Assembly: GCA_937889015.1 (NCBI GenBank)
Contig: CALARR010000430.1
Span: 1 to 64,000, forward strand
From: an uncultured Planctomycetales bacterium
Lineage (GTDB): Bacteria; Planctomycetota; Planctomycetia; Pirellulales; Thermoguttaceae
Direction of reading: 5' to 3'
DNA length: 64,000 nucleotides
Below are positions 10,193-19,275 of this stretch, one piece after another. Position 1 is the stretch's first letter. Each line of letters opens with the position of its first letter. The translations under genes were made by a program, and so were the position numbers. The notes beneath the pieces were generated by a model, which was not told where the DNA came from, made no database searches, and was given only the letters and a program-made list of their open reading frames with translations.

Positions 10193-10477
10193 CTATATCT
10201 CGCTGACCAGCTTGTCGAACTCGTCGACAGGCACCGCCTCGCATGTGGAGAACGGGATCCCCGTGAGCTTGGTCAAGGCGACCGAGGCCTTCATCGCGTG
10301 TTGCGTGTTGGGAAAATCCAGAATCAGCACCAGATCGTGCGATCCCAACGTGGCATACATCGACTCCACGCTGCCCCCCAACTGCCTGACCAGCGCCACG
10401 GCCTTCGCGGTGCGCCCGGAACTCATCTGCTGAAGCGCCTGGGCCGTATACCGTCCAAGCATCACGTATTTCGCCAT
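10193..10477 (-). CDS. GYD-domain protein
   Basis: A 94-residue protein starting MAKYVMLGRYTAQAL, with the GYD-family central part (SMYATLGSHDLVLILDFPN). The family is a small alpha/beta ferredoxin-like fold of unknown function, often described as stress-related. The start was moved to the ATG giving MAKYVML because it aligns with the family and the upstream 18 codons do not. It lies between the SNF2 gene and a methyltransferase gene on the same strand but is probably transcribed separately, with 200 bases of non-coding sequence after it. Confidence 0.8.
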   Translation of the reverse strand: MAKYVMLGRYTAQALQQMSSGRTAKAVALVRQLGGSVESMYATLGSHDLVLILDFPNTQHAMKASVALTKLTGIPFSTCEAVPVDEFDKLVSEI

Positions 10478-10555
10478 GAAACCTCTCCCTACATTGAGGT
10501 GACCACTGGACCCTCGCAGCACGCACGACATTGTCTGGCTCAGACAGGCCCCCCG

Positions 10556-11119
10556 TCAAGGGGCGTGCGACTCGTCCTTGACGAGAATCACCGCTCGACT
10601 CAGACGAACGCGCGGTCGCTGCTGTTCGTGCAGGCCGACTTGTTCGGCCAAAGACAACATGGTGGAAAAGCTCTTGGCCGTGACGTGCCCGATCGGTTCC
10701 ACGATCATCAGCCGCCCTTGTGGCCGAAGCAGTCGCTGGACTTCGCCCAACCAATGCGGTAGATCGGGGACCTCATGGGCCGAATAGAACGCCAGGGCAA
10801 AGTCGATCGGCTCCTCCAGGCCAATCGAGTTGGCCTGGCAAGAATGGGTACGGATGCGATCGGCCAGGCCCGCCTTCGTGGCTCGCTGCCGGAGCACGTC
10901 CAGCATTCGCTGCTGCAGGTCAACGGCAATGACCTGGCCTTGATCGCCGATCAAGCGGGCCATGGCGATGGCGAACAGGCCCATGCCGCAACCGAAATCC
11001 ATGGCCGTGCAGCCCGGACGGACATGGGGCTCCAGGATCTTCTTCGGATTGTGGAGCCAACGGCGGAAGCGGTTGTCGATGAAGTATCCGCCCCACCAGG
11101 GGCAAACATGCGGACTCAT
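10556..11119 (-). CDS. Class I SAM-dependent methyltransferase
   Basis: A 187-residue protein with the UbiE/methyltransferase-11 type fold. Motif I is AMDFGCGMGLFAIAMARLIG (about residues 38-57), the acidic residue at the end of strand beta-2 is in VIAVDLQQRML, and motif post-II is LRPQGRLMIVEP. The N-terminus (CPWWGGYFIDNRFRRWLHNP) resembles proteins that act on small or metal-bound substrates, but the substrate cannot be told. The start was set at the second ATG (MSPHVCPWW), where similarity to the fold begins; the first lies 10 codons upstream. It is divergent from the Fur-family regulator. Confidence 0.75.
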   Translation of the reverse strand: MSPHVCPWWGGYFIDNRFRRWLHNPKKILEPHVRPGCTAMDFGCGMGLFAIAMARLIGDQGQVIAVDLQQRMLDVLRQRATKAGLADRIRTHSCQANSIGLEEPIDFALAFYSAHEVPDLPHWLGEVQRLLRPQGRLMIVEPIGHVTAKSFSTMLSLAEQVGLHEQQRPRVRLSRAVILVKDESHAP

Positions 11120-11379
11120 GCGTGATCCTTGTCGTTGAGGCGCCCTCATTCTACACCCCAGATCCTGCCGGGAAGAACAAGAGCACGCGGCAAGGGCCTG
11201 CGATTCTCATTTCTCAAGTGTCCTGCGGCAACCAGAACTGGCGTATCCCGGCAACTCCCCGGCAGCCCACGCGTATTCTTCCGGGGGAGGGGGGCTTGCA
11301 AATCGGGTCGGGAGTGTGCTCTTCTCTGCAATAATGGGTTGCGCGCCGGTGCGTCTGACGCGTGAGCGGTCGGTCGAGA

Positions 11380-11406
11380 TTGACACACTCTGTCAAATGG
11401 TATAAA
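11380..11406 (+). promoter_or_regulatory. Promoter of the Fur-family gene with overlapping inverted repeat
   Basis: TTGACA (11380-11385) and TATAAA (11401-11406), 15 bases apart, lie 19 bases before the ATG. The -35 box is also the left arm of a perfect inverted repeat, TTGACA-CACTC-TGTCAA (11380-11396), that fills most of the spacer. A dimeric repressor bound here would block RNA polymerase, so autoregulation by the adjacent Fur-family protein is a reasonable inference. Confidence 0.6.
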
Positions 11407-11424
11407 GTTGCATCCGTGACGCGC

Positions 11425-11874
11425 ATGCGTTCCCAGCAGATATCCCAGCGCCTGGCTGCGTTCGAACGTCTGTGCCGTGGTCTGGGGTTGCCCCTGACGG
11501 TCCAACGCCGTGCGGTGTTGGAATGCGTGCTCCAGCGGGACGATCATCCGACTACGGACCAGATCATCGAAGCGGTCAGGCAACGCGTGCCCGGCATCTC
11601 CCGCACCACGGTCTATCGGATTCTGGAGATGCTGGTGGAGATGGGGATGGTCTGCCGGGTACACCATCCCGGCGCCGTGGCCCGCTTTGACGGAAAGACC
11701 CGACGCCATCATCACCTGGTATGCAAGAAGTGCGGCAAGGTCATCGACCTGGAAAGCGCTAAGCTGGACAAGCTTACGCTGCCCGATGTCCAGGCTGAAG
11801 GATTCGAGATCGACAACTTCTCGGTGCAATTCACCGGGATTTGTGCGGCATGCCGGCGAACCGCCGGGCGATAG
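11425..11874 (+). CDS. Fur/PerR-family metal-dependent repressor
   Basis: A 149-residue regulator. The N-terminal winged helix (about 1-85) has the family core LTVQRRAVLECVLQ...HPTTDQIIEAVRQRVPGISRTTVYRILEMLVEMG. The dimerisation domain has the metal-binding HHHHLVCKKCGKVIDLE and a second Cys pair near the end (CAAC), together a structural zinc site. It is preceded by a promoter with a palindrome and followed by an exported peroxidase and superoxide reductase, which favours a PerR-type peroxide sensor over iron-responsive Fur. The start was set at the ATG giving MRSQQISQRL; longer starts would lie inside the promoter. Confidence 0.85.
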   Translation: MRSQQISQRLAAFERLCRGLGLPLTVQRRAVLECVLQRDDHPTTDQIIEAVRQRVPGISRTTVYRILEMLVEMGMVCRVHHPGAVARFDGKTRRHHHLVCKKCGKVIDLESAKLDKLTLPDVQAEGFEIDNFSVQFTGICAACRRTAGR

Positions 11875-12171
11875 CTCTTGCGATCCGTACGCTGTTGGAT
11901 TTCATCGTCGGAGATAGGCAGCACGGCCACAGACCAGGTCGCTGTGTGGAGATCACTGAGTGCTTTCGCCTGCCAATCCAAGCTGGGCAGCCAGAAGGCA
12001 TCCGGAGATCCGGTACAGCCAATGAACCGAAGGCCAGGCACCGGGGGGCTCGATCGCAGAAGCCCGGTTCTCCAGGCCTCCTGCTCCCTTGGCAAGGGCC
12101 ATGAATACTGGAGAGTATCGATAAACCGCAAGACGGTTCCGTGAGACTCGATTAACAGGAGGGCCGGACTT
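11875..12171 (+). promoter_or_regulatory. Region before the peroxidase operon with two small palindromes
   Basis: No gene is seen. Two perfect inverted repeats lie near the start codon: CCCTTG-G-CAAGGG (12086-12098, a 6-1-6 repeat like Fur-family half-site spacing) and ATACT-GGAG-AGTAT (12105-12118). They could be operator sites for the neighbouring Fur-family repressor. The TTGACA-type palindrome found before the regulator gene is not repeated here. AGGAGG lies about 11 bases before the ATG. Confidence 0.4.
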
Positions 12172-13512
12172 ATGAGTCACTGGACGGTTTGTTGGGCAAG
12201 ATCGGCAATCCGTGTCTCTTGTGCAGGCCTGCTCGCGGGCAGCTTCTGCTGGTCGCTGGCCGCCGCCTCGGAGCCGTCAGCCATCCCGCGAGGCAAACAT
12301 GGCGACGCCACCGCCGAGTATCAGTTGGCCGTGTGGCAGAAACTGATGTCACAGACAGACGTCACCAAGGTGCCGGCAGGATTTGATCCGATCATTTGGG
12401 CCGCCTTCATTCCCAAGGGGAATGAGATGACGCCCGAACGCGTCGAACTGGGGCGAAAGCTGTACTTCGACACGCGTCTGTCGAAAGACAACACCGTTTC
12501 CTGCGCGACCTGCCACGACGTGACTCGCGGCTTCACCGACCAGCGTCCGGTCTCGGAAGGCGTTGGCGGGCAACTTGGAAAACGCAACGCTCCCACCGTT
12601 CTGAATAGCGCCCTGCTGCAGACTTTGTTCTGGGACGGCCGATCGCCGAGCCTGGATCACCAGGCCAAGATGCCCATTCTCAATCCCGTCGAGATGGCGA
12701 TGCCCGACGAAGCCACGGCCTTGAAGGCCATCCAGGACGACGCCGCGTACCAAGCGGCGTTCAAGAAGGCCTATGGCCGCGAGATGAACTACGAGGATCT
12801 GGGCCGGGCGATTGCGGCCTTCGAACGGACCGTGATCTTCGTGGACTCTCCATTTCGGAAGTTCCTGGGCGGCGATGCAAGGGCTATTTCCTCCCAGGCC
12901 CGTGCCGGATGGGACTTGTTCAACGGCAAGGGGCGCTGCATGACCTGCCACCCGATGAACCCTTCCAATCCTTTGGGCACGGACAATCGCTTCCATAATG
13001 TGGGAGTCTCGGCTCGGCACCAGAACTTCGAGGAACTGGCACGCAAGGCGGTGAAGCTCCTGCAGGAGGACACCTCCGAGCAGAGGCTCGACGAGTTGGC
13101 CGTCGGCACCGACTTGAGCGAGTTGGGACGCTTCATGGTGACGCGGCAGCGCGAGGACCTGGGCTCCTTCCGCACACCGCTGATTCTGAATATCGGCATC
13201 ACCGGTCCCTACATGCACGACGGGTCGATGGCCACCTTGTGGGACGTGCTGGACCACTACAACAAGGGCGGCGAGGCCAACCCGTTCCTGGACGGAGGCG
13301 TTGAGCCCTTGGCCCTGACTGAAGAGGAGATCGATCAACTGGTGGCCTTCCTCTTCACGCTGACCGACGTCCGCTTCGACCAAGACAACCAGCGCCAGTT
13401 CGAGGCGCAACAGGCTGCGGCCAAGAAAGCGCGCCCCTTCCGAGACGATTCGCTGGCCCAGCGCAAGAAGTTGCCCTTTGAGCAACGGGTCACGGGCGCC
13501 AAGACCAAGTAA
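12172..13512 (+). CDS. Exported di-haem cytochrome c peroxidase (MauG/CCP family)
   Basis: A 446-residue periplasmic enzyme that would reduce hydrogen peroxide to water with electrons from a c-type cytochrome. A signal peptide spans about residues 1-32. The two CxxCH haem sites are CATCH (C111-H115, the peroxidatic haem domain) and CMTCH (C256-H260, the electron-transfer domain). The TGPYMHDGSMATLWDVLDHYNKGG-type segment characteristic of the family is present near residue 345. It opens a run of four rightward genes with gaps of 16 and 22 bases, then 125 bases. Fur-family control from the gene just upstream is likely by context. Confidence 0.92.
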   Translation: MSHWTVCWARSAIRVSCAGLLAGSFCWSLAAASEPSAIPRGKHGDATAEYQLAVWQKLMSQTDVTKVPAGFDPIIWAAFIPKGNEMTPERVELGRKLYFDTRLSKDNTVSCATCHDVTRGFTDQRPVSEGVGGQLGKRNAPTVLNSALLQTLFWDGRSPSLDHQAKMPILNPVEMAMPDEATALKAIQDDAAYQAAFKKAYGREMNYEDLGRAIAAFERTVIFVDSPFRKFLGGDARAISSQARAGWDLFNGKGRCMTCHPMNPSNPLGTDNRFHNVGVSARHQNFEELARKAVKLLQEDTSEQRLDELAVGTDLSELGRFMVTRQREDLGSFRTPLILNIGITGPYMHDGSMATLWDVLDHYNKGGEANPFLDGGVEPLALTEEEIDQLVAFLFTLTDVRFDQDNQRQFEAQQAAAKKARPFRDDSLAQRKKLPFEQRVTGAKTK

Positions 13513-13528
13513 CAAGGAGCTATCCGCA

Positions 13529-14647
<1,119 letters not shown>

Positions 14648-14669
14648 TCATCAATCGAGGAGACAAACC

Positions 14670-15449
14670 ATGACAATCACGTCGATACGATGCTATACCG
14701 GTTTGGCCGCCGTCGGCGCAAGCGGGCTCTTGTTAGCGGCGATCTTTGTGGGATGCTCCCAGGAGACGCCCCCGCCGCCCAAGGAGGTGGCCGACGTCAG
14801 TATGGATTTCACGCCACCGGCCGTGACCTTGTCCACCGAGACCGTTGCGGGCATGCCCACCACGGCCAAGACCGCTGCCAAGGAAGATGCACAGACGGTG
14901 AAGATCGGCGCCTGCGACGGGGGCAAACCGATCGAGGTTCCCAAGGACCTTAAGGGGCAAGCCCTGGCCGACAGCCTGATGGCCCAGTGGAAACTGCATC
15001 ATCCCGAAGCCAACTGGGTGGCGGAAGAGATGGAACGCCACGCCATAAAGCCGCCAGCGGACAACTCGCACTTGCTCAAGGGCGACCAGGCCAAGGGGCA
15101 CGCCTACGGCAACTACAGCGCGCAGGATCTGCTGACGTGGACACGTGAGACGGAGAAGTTCGTGGCCGAAGGCTCGCGAATCTTCCATAGCGGCGATGAT
15201 TTGGGAAGTGCGGTCGCCGTCTCGTGCGACATGTGCCATCCCCACGCCTCCAACACGCACCCCGAGACCTATCCCAAGTTCCAGACCCAATTGGGACGCG
15301 TGGCCCTGCTGCGCGATATGATCAACTGGTGCATCGAGAACCCGGTGCGCGGCGAGAAGCTGGCGCCCGACAGCCCCGCGATGCGCGCCCTGGAAGCCTA
15401 CATCCAGTCACAGCGTCAAGGAGTGCCGTTGAACTACGGGAAACACTGA
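14670..15449 (+). CDS. Mono-haem cytochrome c lipoprotein (SoxA/TsdA-like haem domain)
   Basis: A 259-residue protein with a lipoprotein signal (GLLLAAIFVGCSQE; C28 is the probable lipidated cysteine) followed by a Pro-rich linker. A single haem site, CDMCH (C186-H190), is followed by a pattern seen in SoxA/TsdA-type haem domains (RVALLRDMINWCIENPVRG...L...MRALEAYI). It could hand electrons to the di-haem peroxidase or receive them from the flavin or quinone pool. The ATG at 14670 has GGAG upstream. Its stop codon TGA is also the first three bases of a palindromic repeat element. Confidence 0.8.
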   Translation: MTITSIRCYTGLAAVGASGLLLAAIFVGCSQETPPPPKEVADVSMDFTPPAVTLSTETVAGMPTTAKTAAKEDAQTVKIGACDGGKPIEVPKDLKGQALADSLMAQWKLHHPEANWVAEEMERHAIKPPADNSHLLKGDQAKGHAYGNYSAQDLLTWTRETEKFVAEGSRIFHSGDDLGSAVAVSCDMCHPHASNTHPETYPKFQTQLGRVALLRDMINWCIENPVRGEKLAPDSPAMRALEAYIQSQRQGVPLNYGKH

Positions 15450-15529
15450 GGACCTGTCCCGGAACCACCACGGCCCCGCCGGGCGACCTGGCAGGCCTGG
15501 CTTTCCGACAGCTTTGGGACGTACTGAAT
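15447..15529 (-). repeat. Dispersed palindromic element, copy A
   Basis: Copy of the five-member repeat family. On the plus strand it starts TGAGGACCTGTCCCGGAACC, the first three bases being the stop codon of the cytochrome gene, and ends in the complementary arm (CTTTGGGACGTACTGAA). The internal stem (GTCGG with CCGGC when read on the minus strand) is kept with one G-T pair. This is a diverged copy. Strand refers to the element orientation that begins AGAGCCGGTCCC. Confidence 0.75.
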
Positions 15530-15574
15530 CCTAGTTTGTTTGCGCGGCTCTACTTTCACCTGGAGGCATCAATC

Positions 15575-16042
15575 ATGAAGCGACGCGACTTCCTGGCGGC
15601 GGCCGGGGTTGGCACGGGCACGATTCTGGTGGCAGGCGCATCCCCTGCGGCCGCAGCCGCTGCGCCGCCGGAAAAACGCCTGCAAGTGTACCTCTGCGAA
15701 GAGTGCGGCGCCGTTGTGGAGATTATGGAGGCCGGCACGGCGCCCGTGGTGCATTGCGGCAAGCCAATGAAGCTCATGCCAGAACTCACCTCCGGCGAGC
15801 TGGCCCCCAAGCATCTGCCCGTGATCGAGAAGATCGAGGGCGGATACAAGGTCAAAGTGGGGGCGGTCGAGCATCCCATGCTCAAGGCGCATCATATCGC
15901 CTGGATCGAACTGGTGGCCGATGGCCAGGTGCTCCGCCAGTTCCTGGAGATCGATGCCAAACCGGAAGCCGTCTTCCTGACCAAGGCCCAGCAGGTTTCG
16001 GCACGCGAGTACTGCAACCTGCACGGGCTGTGGAAGAAATAG
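15575..16042 (+). CDS. Tat-exported superoxide reductase (desulfoferrodoxin type)
   Basis: A 155-residue enzyme that would reduce superoxide to hydrogen peroxide outside the cytoplasm. A twin-arginine signal (MKRRDFLAAAG) precedes a desulforedoxin-like domain, C41-x2-C44 ... H60-C61, and the catalytic domain. All five ligands of the catalytic iron are present: H80 (in KHLP), H100 (HPM), H106, C147 and H150 (CNLHG), and the conserved lysine is K79. Two departures are visible: the first residue of the usual Cys-Cys pair is H60, so the rubredoxin-like centre I would be Cys3-His or absent, and the glutamate before the lysine is replaced (APKH). It follows the peroxidase and cytochrome genes and should feed peroxide to the peroxidase. 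Confidence 0.9.
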   Translation: MKRRDFLAAAGVGTGTILVAGASPAAAAAAPPEKRLQVYLCEECGAVVEIMEAGTAPVVHCGKPMKLMPELTSGELAPKHLPVIEKIEGGYKVKVGAVEHPMLKAHHIAWIELVADGQVLRQFLEIDAKPEAVFLTKAQQVSAREYCNLHGLWKK

Positions 16043-16058
16043 TCGATGAATCGATTCC

Positions 16059-16094
16059 GCCCCAACCGCCACGGCCCGCTGTGGTGGTTGGGGC
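16059..16094. terminator. Strong hairpin between convergent genes
   Basis: GCCCCAACCGCCAC (16059-16072) pairs with GTGGTGGTTGGGGC (16081-16094) around an 8-base loop, a 14-bp stem with one G-T pair. It lies between the superoxide reductase stop and the end of the leftward flavoprotein gene and probably ends transcription from both sides, though a T-run is lacking. Confidence 0.75.
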
Positions 16095-16101
16095 AAACAA
16101 T

Positions 16102-17466
16102 TCACCCCGGCACGATGGCGGCGTGGGCCCGGAGTAGCTTCTTCAACTCCGCCAGGGGCACTTCCGGCGGCGAGCATTGGCCCTTGACGGCCAGGGCAGC
16201 CGCGGCGCCGGCCGCCTGGCCCATCGCCATGCACGAAGCCTGCACGCGCAGGGCCGAGTTGGCCAGCCGGTCGCTGCACACGCTGCGCCCCGCCACCAAC
16301 AGGTTGCGGCTCCCCTTCGGCACCAAAGCCCCCAGCGGGACCGTGGGTACGGTGCCTTCGGGCAAGGGCTCGGGCTTGACCCCTTTCTCGTCGTGCAAGT
16401 CGACCGGGTAGAAACTGTAGCACACGGCGTCGGAGAACACACGGCCGCTGGTGTAGTCGCCGACCGTAATCTGCGTCTCGCCCACAATCCGGTACGTTTC
16501 GCGAATGCCCGTCTCGGTCTGCATGCGCAACACCCTAGCGCCTTCGCAGCCGGGCAGCGCGCGAATAAAGCGGATCAGCCGCAGCACGGAACGGCGCCCG
16601 GCGATGTTGGCTTCAGTCTGGGTCTGCGCGGTCGAGGAGTCGGCGCCAAACACGTGCTGGGCGTTCGATCCACCGCCGCGGATAAAGTTGACAAACTGGC
16701 CTCCGGCGGAGGCGTAGTCGCCCGGCTGCAGGTCTCCGCGCTGCAAGGCCGCCTCATAGCGCTGCTGGATCAACTTGCCGTCGAGCCTGTCCAACTGGCA
16801 GTCGCCGATCTGGAAGATGAGCGTGCCCGGTTGGATCACGGCCTCGCGCAGGCGGGGCAGGCCGATCAAGCCCACCACATCGGCCCCGCCGGTGCAGTCG
16901 ATAAGTTGTTTGGCGAAGATCTGGCGTTGGACTCCCTTGCCCAGCACTTCGACCTGCCAGCCGCCCTCCACGGCCTTGACGGTCCGGGGAAACTGGTAAT
17001 AGCCCAGCGCCACGCCCGCTTCCAGGCAGGCCTCCTCGACCAGGGCCGCGTAGAGCTGGCCGTTGATGCGGACCTGTTGCATCGAATGCCGCTTCGGAAT
17101 CACACTGAAATCCGGAAACTTGCCGCCGTCCAAGGCGACGGCCTTGGTGACCAGTTCCCAGCCGATGCCGGCAATGACCTGTTTCTTCCAGGCGTGGAAC
17201 AGGCCGGGGAAGCTCACGCCGCCGGTGGTCGTGGTGCCGCCCAATTGGCTGCCCATCTCGACCAGCGTCGTGCGTGCGCCGGCGCGCGCGGCCTGGATGG
17301 CGGCAATCGTGCCCGCCGGGCCACCGCCGATGACCAGCACGTCGGTCGTTTCAGAGTGGGCGTCAGCCGCTCGAGCGACGGTCGACCGGGACCAGGCCGG
17401 GTCGGCACCGCTGGCCAAGGCCCCGATGCCGACCGAGGCCGCCTTGAGCATGTCACGACGTTTCAT
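16102..17466 (-). CDS. Tat-exported FAD-dependent oxidoreductase
   Basis: A 454-residue flavoprotein of the FAD-dependent oxidoreductase group frequent in planctomycetes. A twin-arginine signal (MKRRDMLKAASVGIGALASG) is followed by the dinucleotide fold VLVIGGGPAGTIAAIQAARAG, and a second FAD motif lies near the C-terminus (NLLVAGRSVCSDRLANSALR...GQAAGAAAALA). Homologues act on unknown, possibly sugar-derived, substrates. The ATG giving MKRRDM was chosen because the signal begins there. The next gene downstream on this strand would be beyond the hairpin, so it is probably the last gene of its unit; the secreted protein gene lies 92 bases upstream. Confidence 0.85.
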   Translation of the reverse strand: MKRRDMLKAASVGIGALASGADPAWSRSTVARAADAHSETTDVLVIGGGPAGTIAAIQAARAGARTTLVEMGSQLGGTTTTGGVSFPGLFHAWKKQVIAGIGWELVTKAVALDGGKFPDFSVIPKRHSMQQVRINGQLYAALVEEACLEAGVALGYYQFPRTVKAVEGGWQVEVLGKGVQRQIFAKQLIDCTGGADVVGLIGLPRLREAVIQPGTLIFQIGDCQLDRLDGKLIQQRYEAALQRGDLQPGDYASAGGQFVNFIRGGGSNAQHVFGADSSTAQTQTEANIAGRRSVLRLIRFIRALPGCEGARVLRMQTETGIRETYRIVGETQITVGDYTSGRVFSDAVCYSFYPVDLHDEKGVKPEPLPEGTVPTVPLGALVPKGSRNLLVAGRSVCSDRLANSALRVQASCMAMGQAAGAAAALAVKGQCSPPEVPLAELKKLLRAHAAIVPG

Positions 17467-17558
17467 CGCCGGAGGTTCTCCTGTTTCTTGAATGGGCAGA
17501 TGCAGCCTTGGGTCTTGGGAATGATCGCGACCATCTCCACAGTCCCAAGACCAATCCT

Positions 17559-18326
17559 TCAGTCTTCCAGCTTCAGCCCCTGATGTGGATCGGGCCGGGC
17601 ACGGACGAGCCGGCCCGTGCGACCTTCCCCCTTCTCGGCGTTGCCGACGCCGACCAAAAAGGCGCCATCGGCCAAAGGCACAATACCGATCGAGCAGTTG
17701 AACTCGTAACGTCCCTGCAGACGAAATTCTTCGTCGGTCTTCAAGAGGATCTTCGGCGTGCCGTAACAGCCGAACCACCAGGAGCCCTGGGCATAGGCGA
17801 CCGTCTGAATGCCGCGATAGGTTTGCCCGCTGGCGATCACGTGCCGCCGGACAAAACGAAAGTCGCGGTCGTACTCGTACACGTAGTTCTCTTCGATGTC
17901 TGCCGGCAGACCGCCGACCACCATGAAACGGCCCGCGTGGCAGGCCATGCCGCCGGCGCCGTGGACCACTTCCGGCACCGGATGGCGTGCCAGTTCGCGC
18001 AGGTCGGCCGCATCGTACACATAGACCCAGGAGTCGGCCTTGCCGGGCGGCTCGTTGAATTTGCCCAGATTCACGGCCACGTAGAGCTTGCCGTTTTCGT
18101 AGCACAGGTCGCCGTGGTGCGAGGCTACCGGCACTTGCTTCAGCAGCCGGCCTTGGCGATCGGTCTTCACCAGCACATCGGTGAAGGACCAGAAAATCGC
18201 CTCACGGCCGTCGATACACGCGCCCTGCAGATGCTTGCGGTAGTGGCCTTCACAGGTGACATTGTGGAACGCGGGCTCGCTGCCAGCAGCGAACAGGCAC
18301 AGGCAGAGCGGCAACAGGCCGAACAT
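17559..18326 (-). CDS. Secreted protein of unknown function, propeller-like
   Basis: A 255-residue protein with a short signal sequence (MFGLLPLCLCLFAAGSEP). The mature part has repeated short segments of the type HHGDLCYENGKLYVAVNLGKF, VVHGAGGMACHAGRFMVVGG and YRGIQTVAYAQGSWWFGCYG, which look like blades of a beta-propeller, but too few are clear for a family assignment. The start was placed at the ATG before the signal sequence; the frame remains open upstream without similarity. It lies just upstream of the exported flavoprotein gene and may be co-transcribed with it. Function unknown. Confidence 0.65.
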   Translation of the reverse strand: MFGLLPLCLCLFAAGSEPAFHNVTCEGHYRKHLQGACIDGREAIFWSFTDVLVKTDRQGRLLKQVPVASHHGDLCYENGKLYVAVNLGKFNEPPGKADSWVYVYDAADLRELARHPVPEVVHGAGGMACHAGRFMVVGGLPADIEENYVYEYDRDFRFVRRHVIASGQTYRGIQTVAYAQGSWWFGCYGTPKILLKTDEEFRLQGRYEFNCSIGIVPLADGAFLVGVGNAEKGEGRTGRLVRARPDPHQGLKLED

Positions 18327-18433
18327 GGCGCGGGGTATCCTTTGCGGTGGGATGGAAAGGGGCCGGTGCGGGGACTCTCCCCAGTATAACCGGCCCGAAT
18401 CCGCTCCGCCAACACCCCTCGCCGCCTGCGGCC

Positions 18434-18521
18434 CTCTTAGAGCCGGTCCCAAGACCTGTCGGCAGCTCAGTCCTGCTGGGCCGCCCGACGTGGCTGGGGT
18501 GGTTCTGGGATAGGCCCTTAG
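18434..18521 (+). repeat. Dispersed palindromic element, copy B
   Basis: Good copy of the repeat family: it starts CTCTTAGAGCCGGTCCC and ends GGTTCTGGGATAGGCCCTTAG. The two ends are complementary over about 18 bases. Inside, GTCGG pairs with CCGAC and CAGC with GCTG. The TTA near its right end is the complement of the TAA stop codon of the leftward Fe-S protein gene. Confidence 0.9.
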
Positions 18522-19267
18522 CCGATCCACAGTCCTTCCACGCGGACTTGCCAGTGATCGTCGACGCGGCTGAGATAGTTCAGCAGGCCGCTGTGCCGCC
18601 ATTGCAGCATGCACATCTGGGGCTGAAAGAAGTAGCGCATGCCCACGCGCAACTCCGACCGCGTGTGATGGACCAGGCCTTCGTAGCCTTCGGCAATATA
18701 GTAGCCCAAGTCCTTGTAGCCGTGCTGGCGCGGACCCAGCGGCCCGGTCACGCACCACACGATCACGCCCGTGCGGAGATCGACGTCGGTCGCGATCCCG
18801 CAATGGGTGATCGGGCAGCCGCACGACATGCCCAGGGGCCGGCCGATGAGCGTATCGCCCTTTTCGATCTGCAACTCGCGCGTGATCAGCGGGTTATGGG
18901 GGATGATGATCTCGCGCGGTCCGGGCTCTTCGGGAAAGTGCTCCAGGTAGAAGTCGAAATCGCGGCCCAGGCTATCCTGCCAGGTCAGCGGCCCCTCCTG
19001 GCTGGCGCGCGGGGCCAGCTCCACCGTGGCGCTGCGGCAGCCGCCGCAGCCGGTCGGGCCGCAAGTTGCCACGCGTTGGGCAGGCTGTTCCTTGGGTTGT
19101 GACTCCGCCGCCAGGGTCCCGCCTAGCCGTTCGTTGGCCAGATGCACGCAGCGGCGGATCATCTCGGGCGATTCTGCGAGTTTGCCCCGAAACGCCTCGC
19201 ACGTGCGATAGCCGCACAGTCCACAGTCCAACCCCGGAAGCGTCACCGTCTGTGTTTCACTCACCAT
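18518..19267 (-). CDS. Cys-rich Fe-S protein with CFeSP-type 4Fe-4S domain
   Basis: A 249-residue protein. The N-terminus has the 4Fe-4S motif of the corrinoid iron-sulfur protein/Fe-S (pfam04060) type: C15-x2-C18-x4-C23-x16-C40, in the sequence DCGLCGYRTCEAF. More cysteines follow in CGPTGCGGC and in SCGCPITHCG, so a second metal site is likely. The C-terminal two-thirds has a conserved-looking core with several His residues but no known enzyme motif. It lies 8 bases after the HypB-like GTPase gene, so the two are surely co-transcribed. A redox or metal-donor role in assembling another enzyme is inferred; no CO dehydrogenase or corrinoid enzyme is in the window. Its TAA stop lies inside a repeat element. 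Confidence 0.75.
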   Translation of the reverse strand: MVSETQTVTLPGLDCGLCGYRTCEAFRGKLAESPEMIRRCVHLANERLGGTLAAESQPKEQPAQRVATCGPTGCGGCRSATVELAPRASQEGPLTWQDSLGRDFDFYLEHFPEEPGPREIIIPHNPLITRELQIEKGDTLIGRPLGMSCGCPITHCGIATDVDLRTGVIVWCVTGPLGPRQHGYKDLGYYIAEGYEGLVHHTRSELRVGMRYFFQPQMCMLQWRHSGLLNYLSRVDDHWQVRVEGLWIG

Positions 19268-19275
19268 GGATACTC

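Noticed and set aside
18518..19267. Calling the Fe-S protein a corrinoid iron-sulfur protein subunit of CO dehydrogenase/acetyl-CoA synthase
   Set aside because: Only the N-terminal 4Fe-4S motif matches. The protein is about half the length of the CFeSP large subunit and no partner genes are present.
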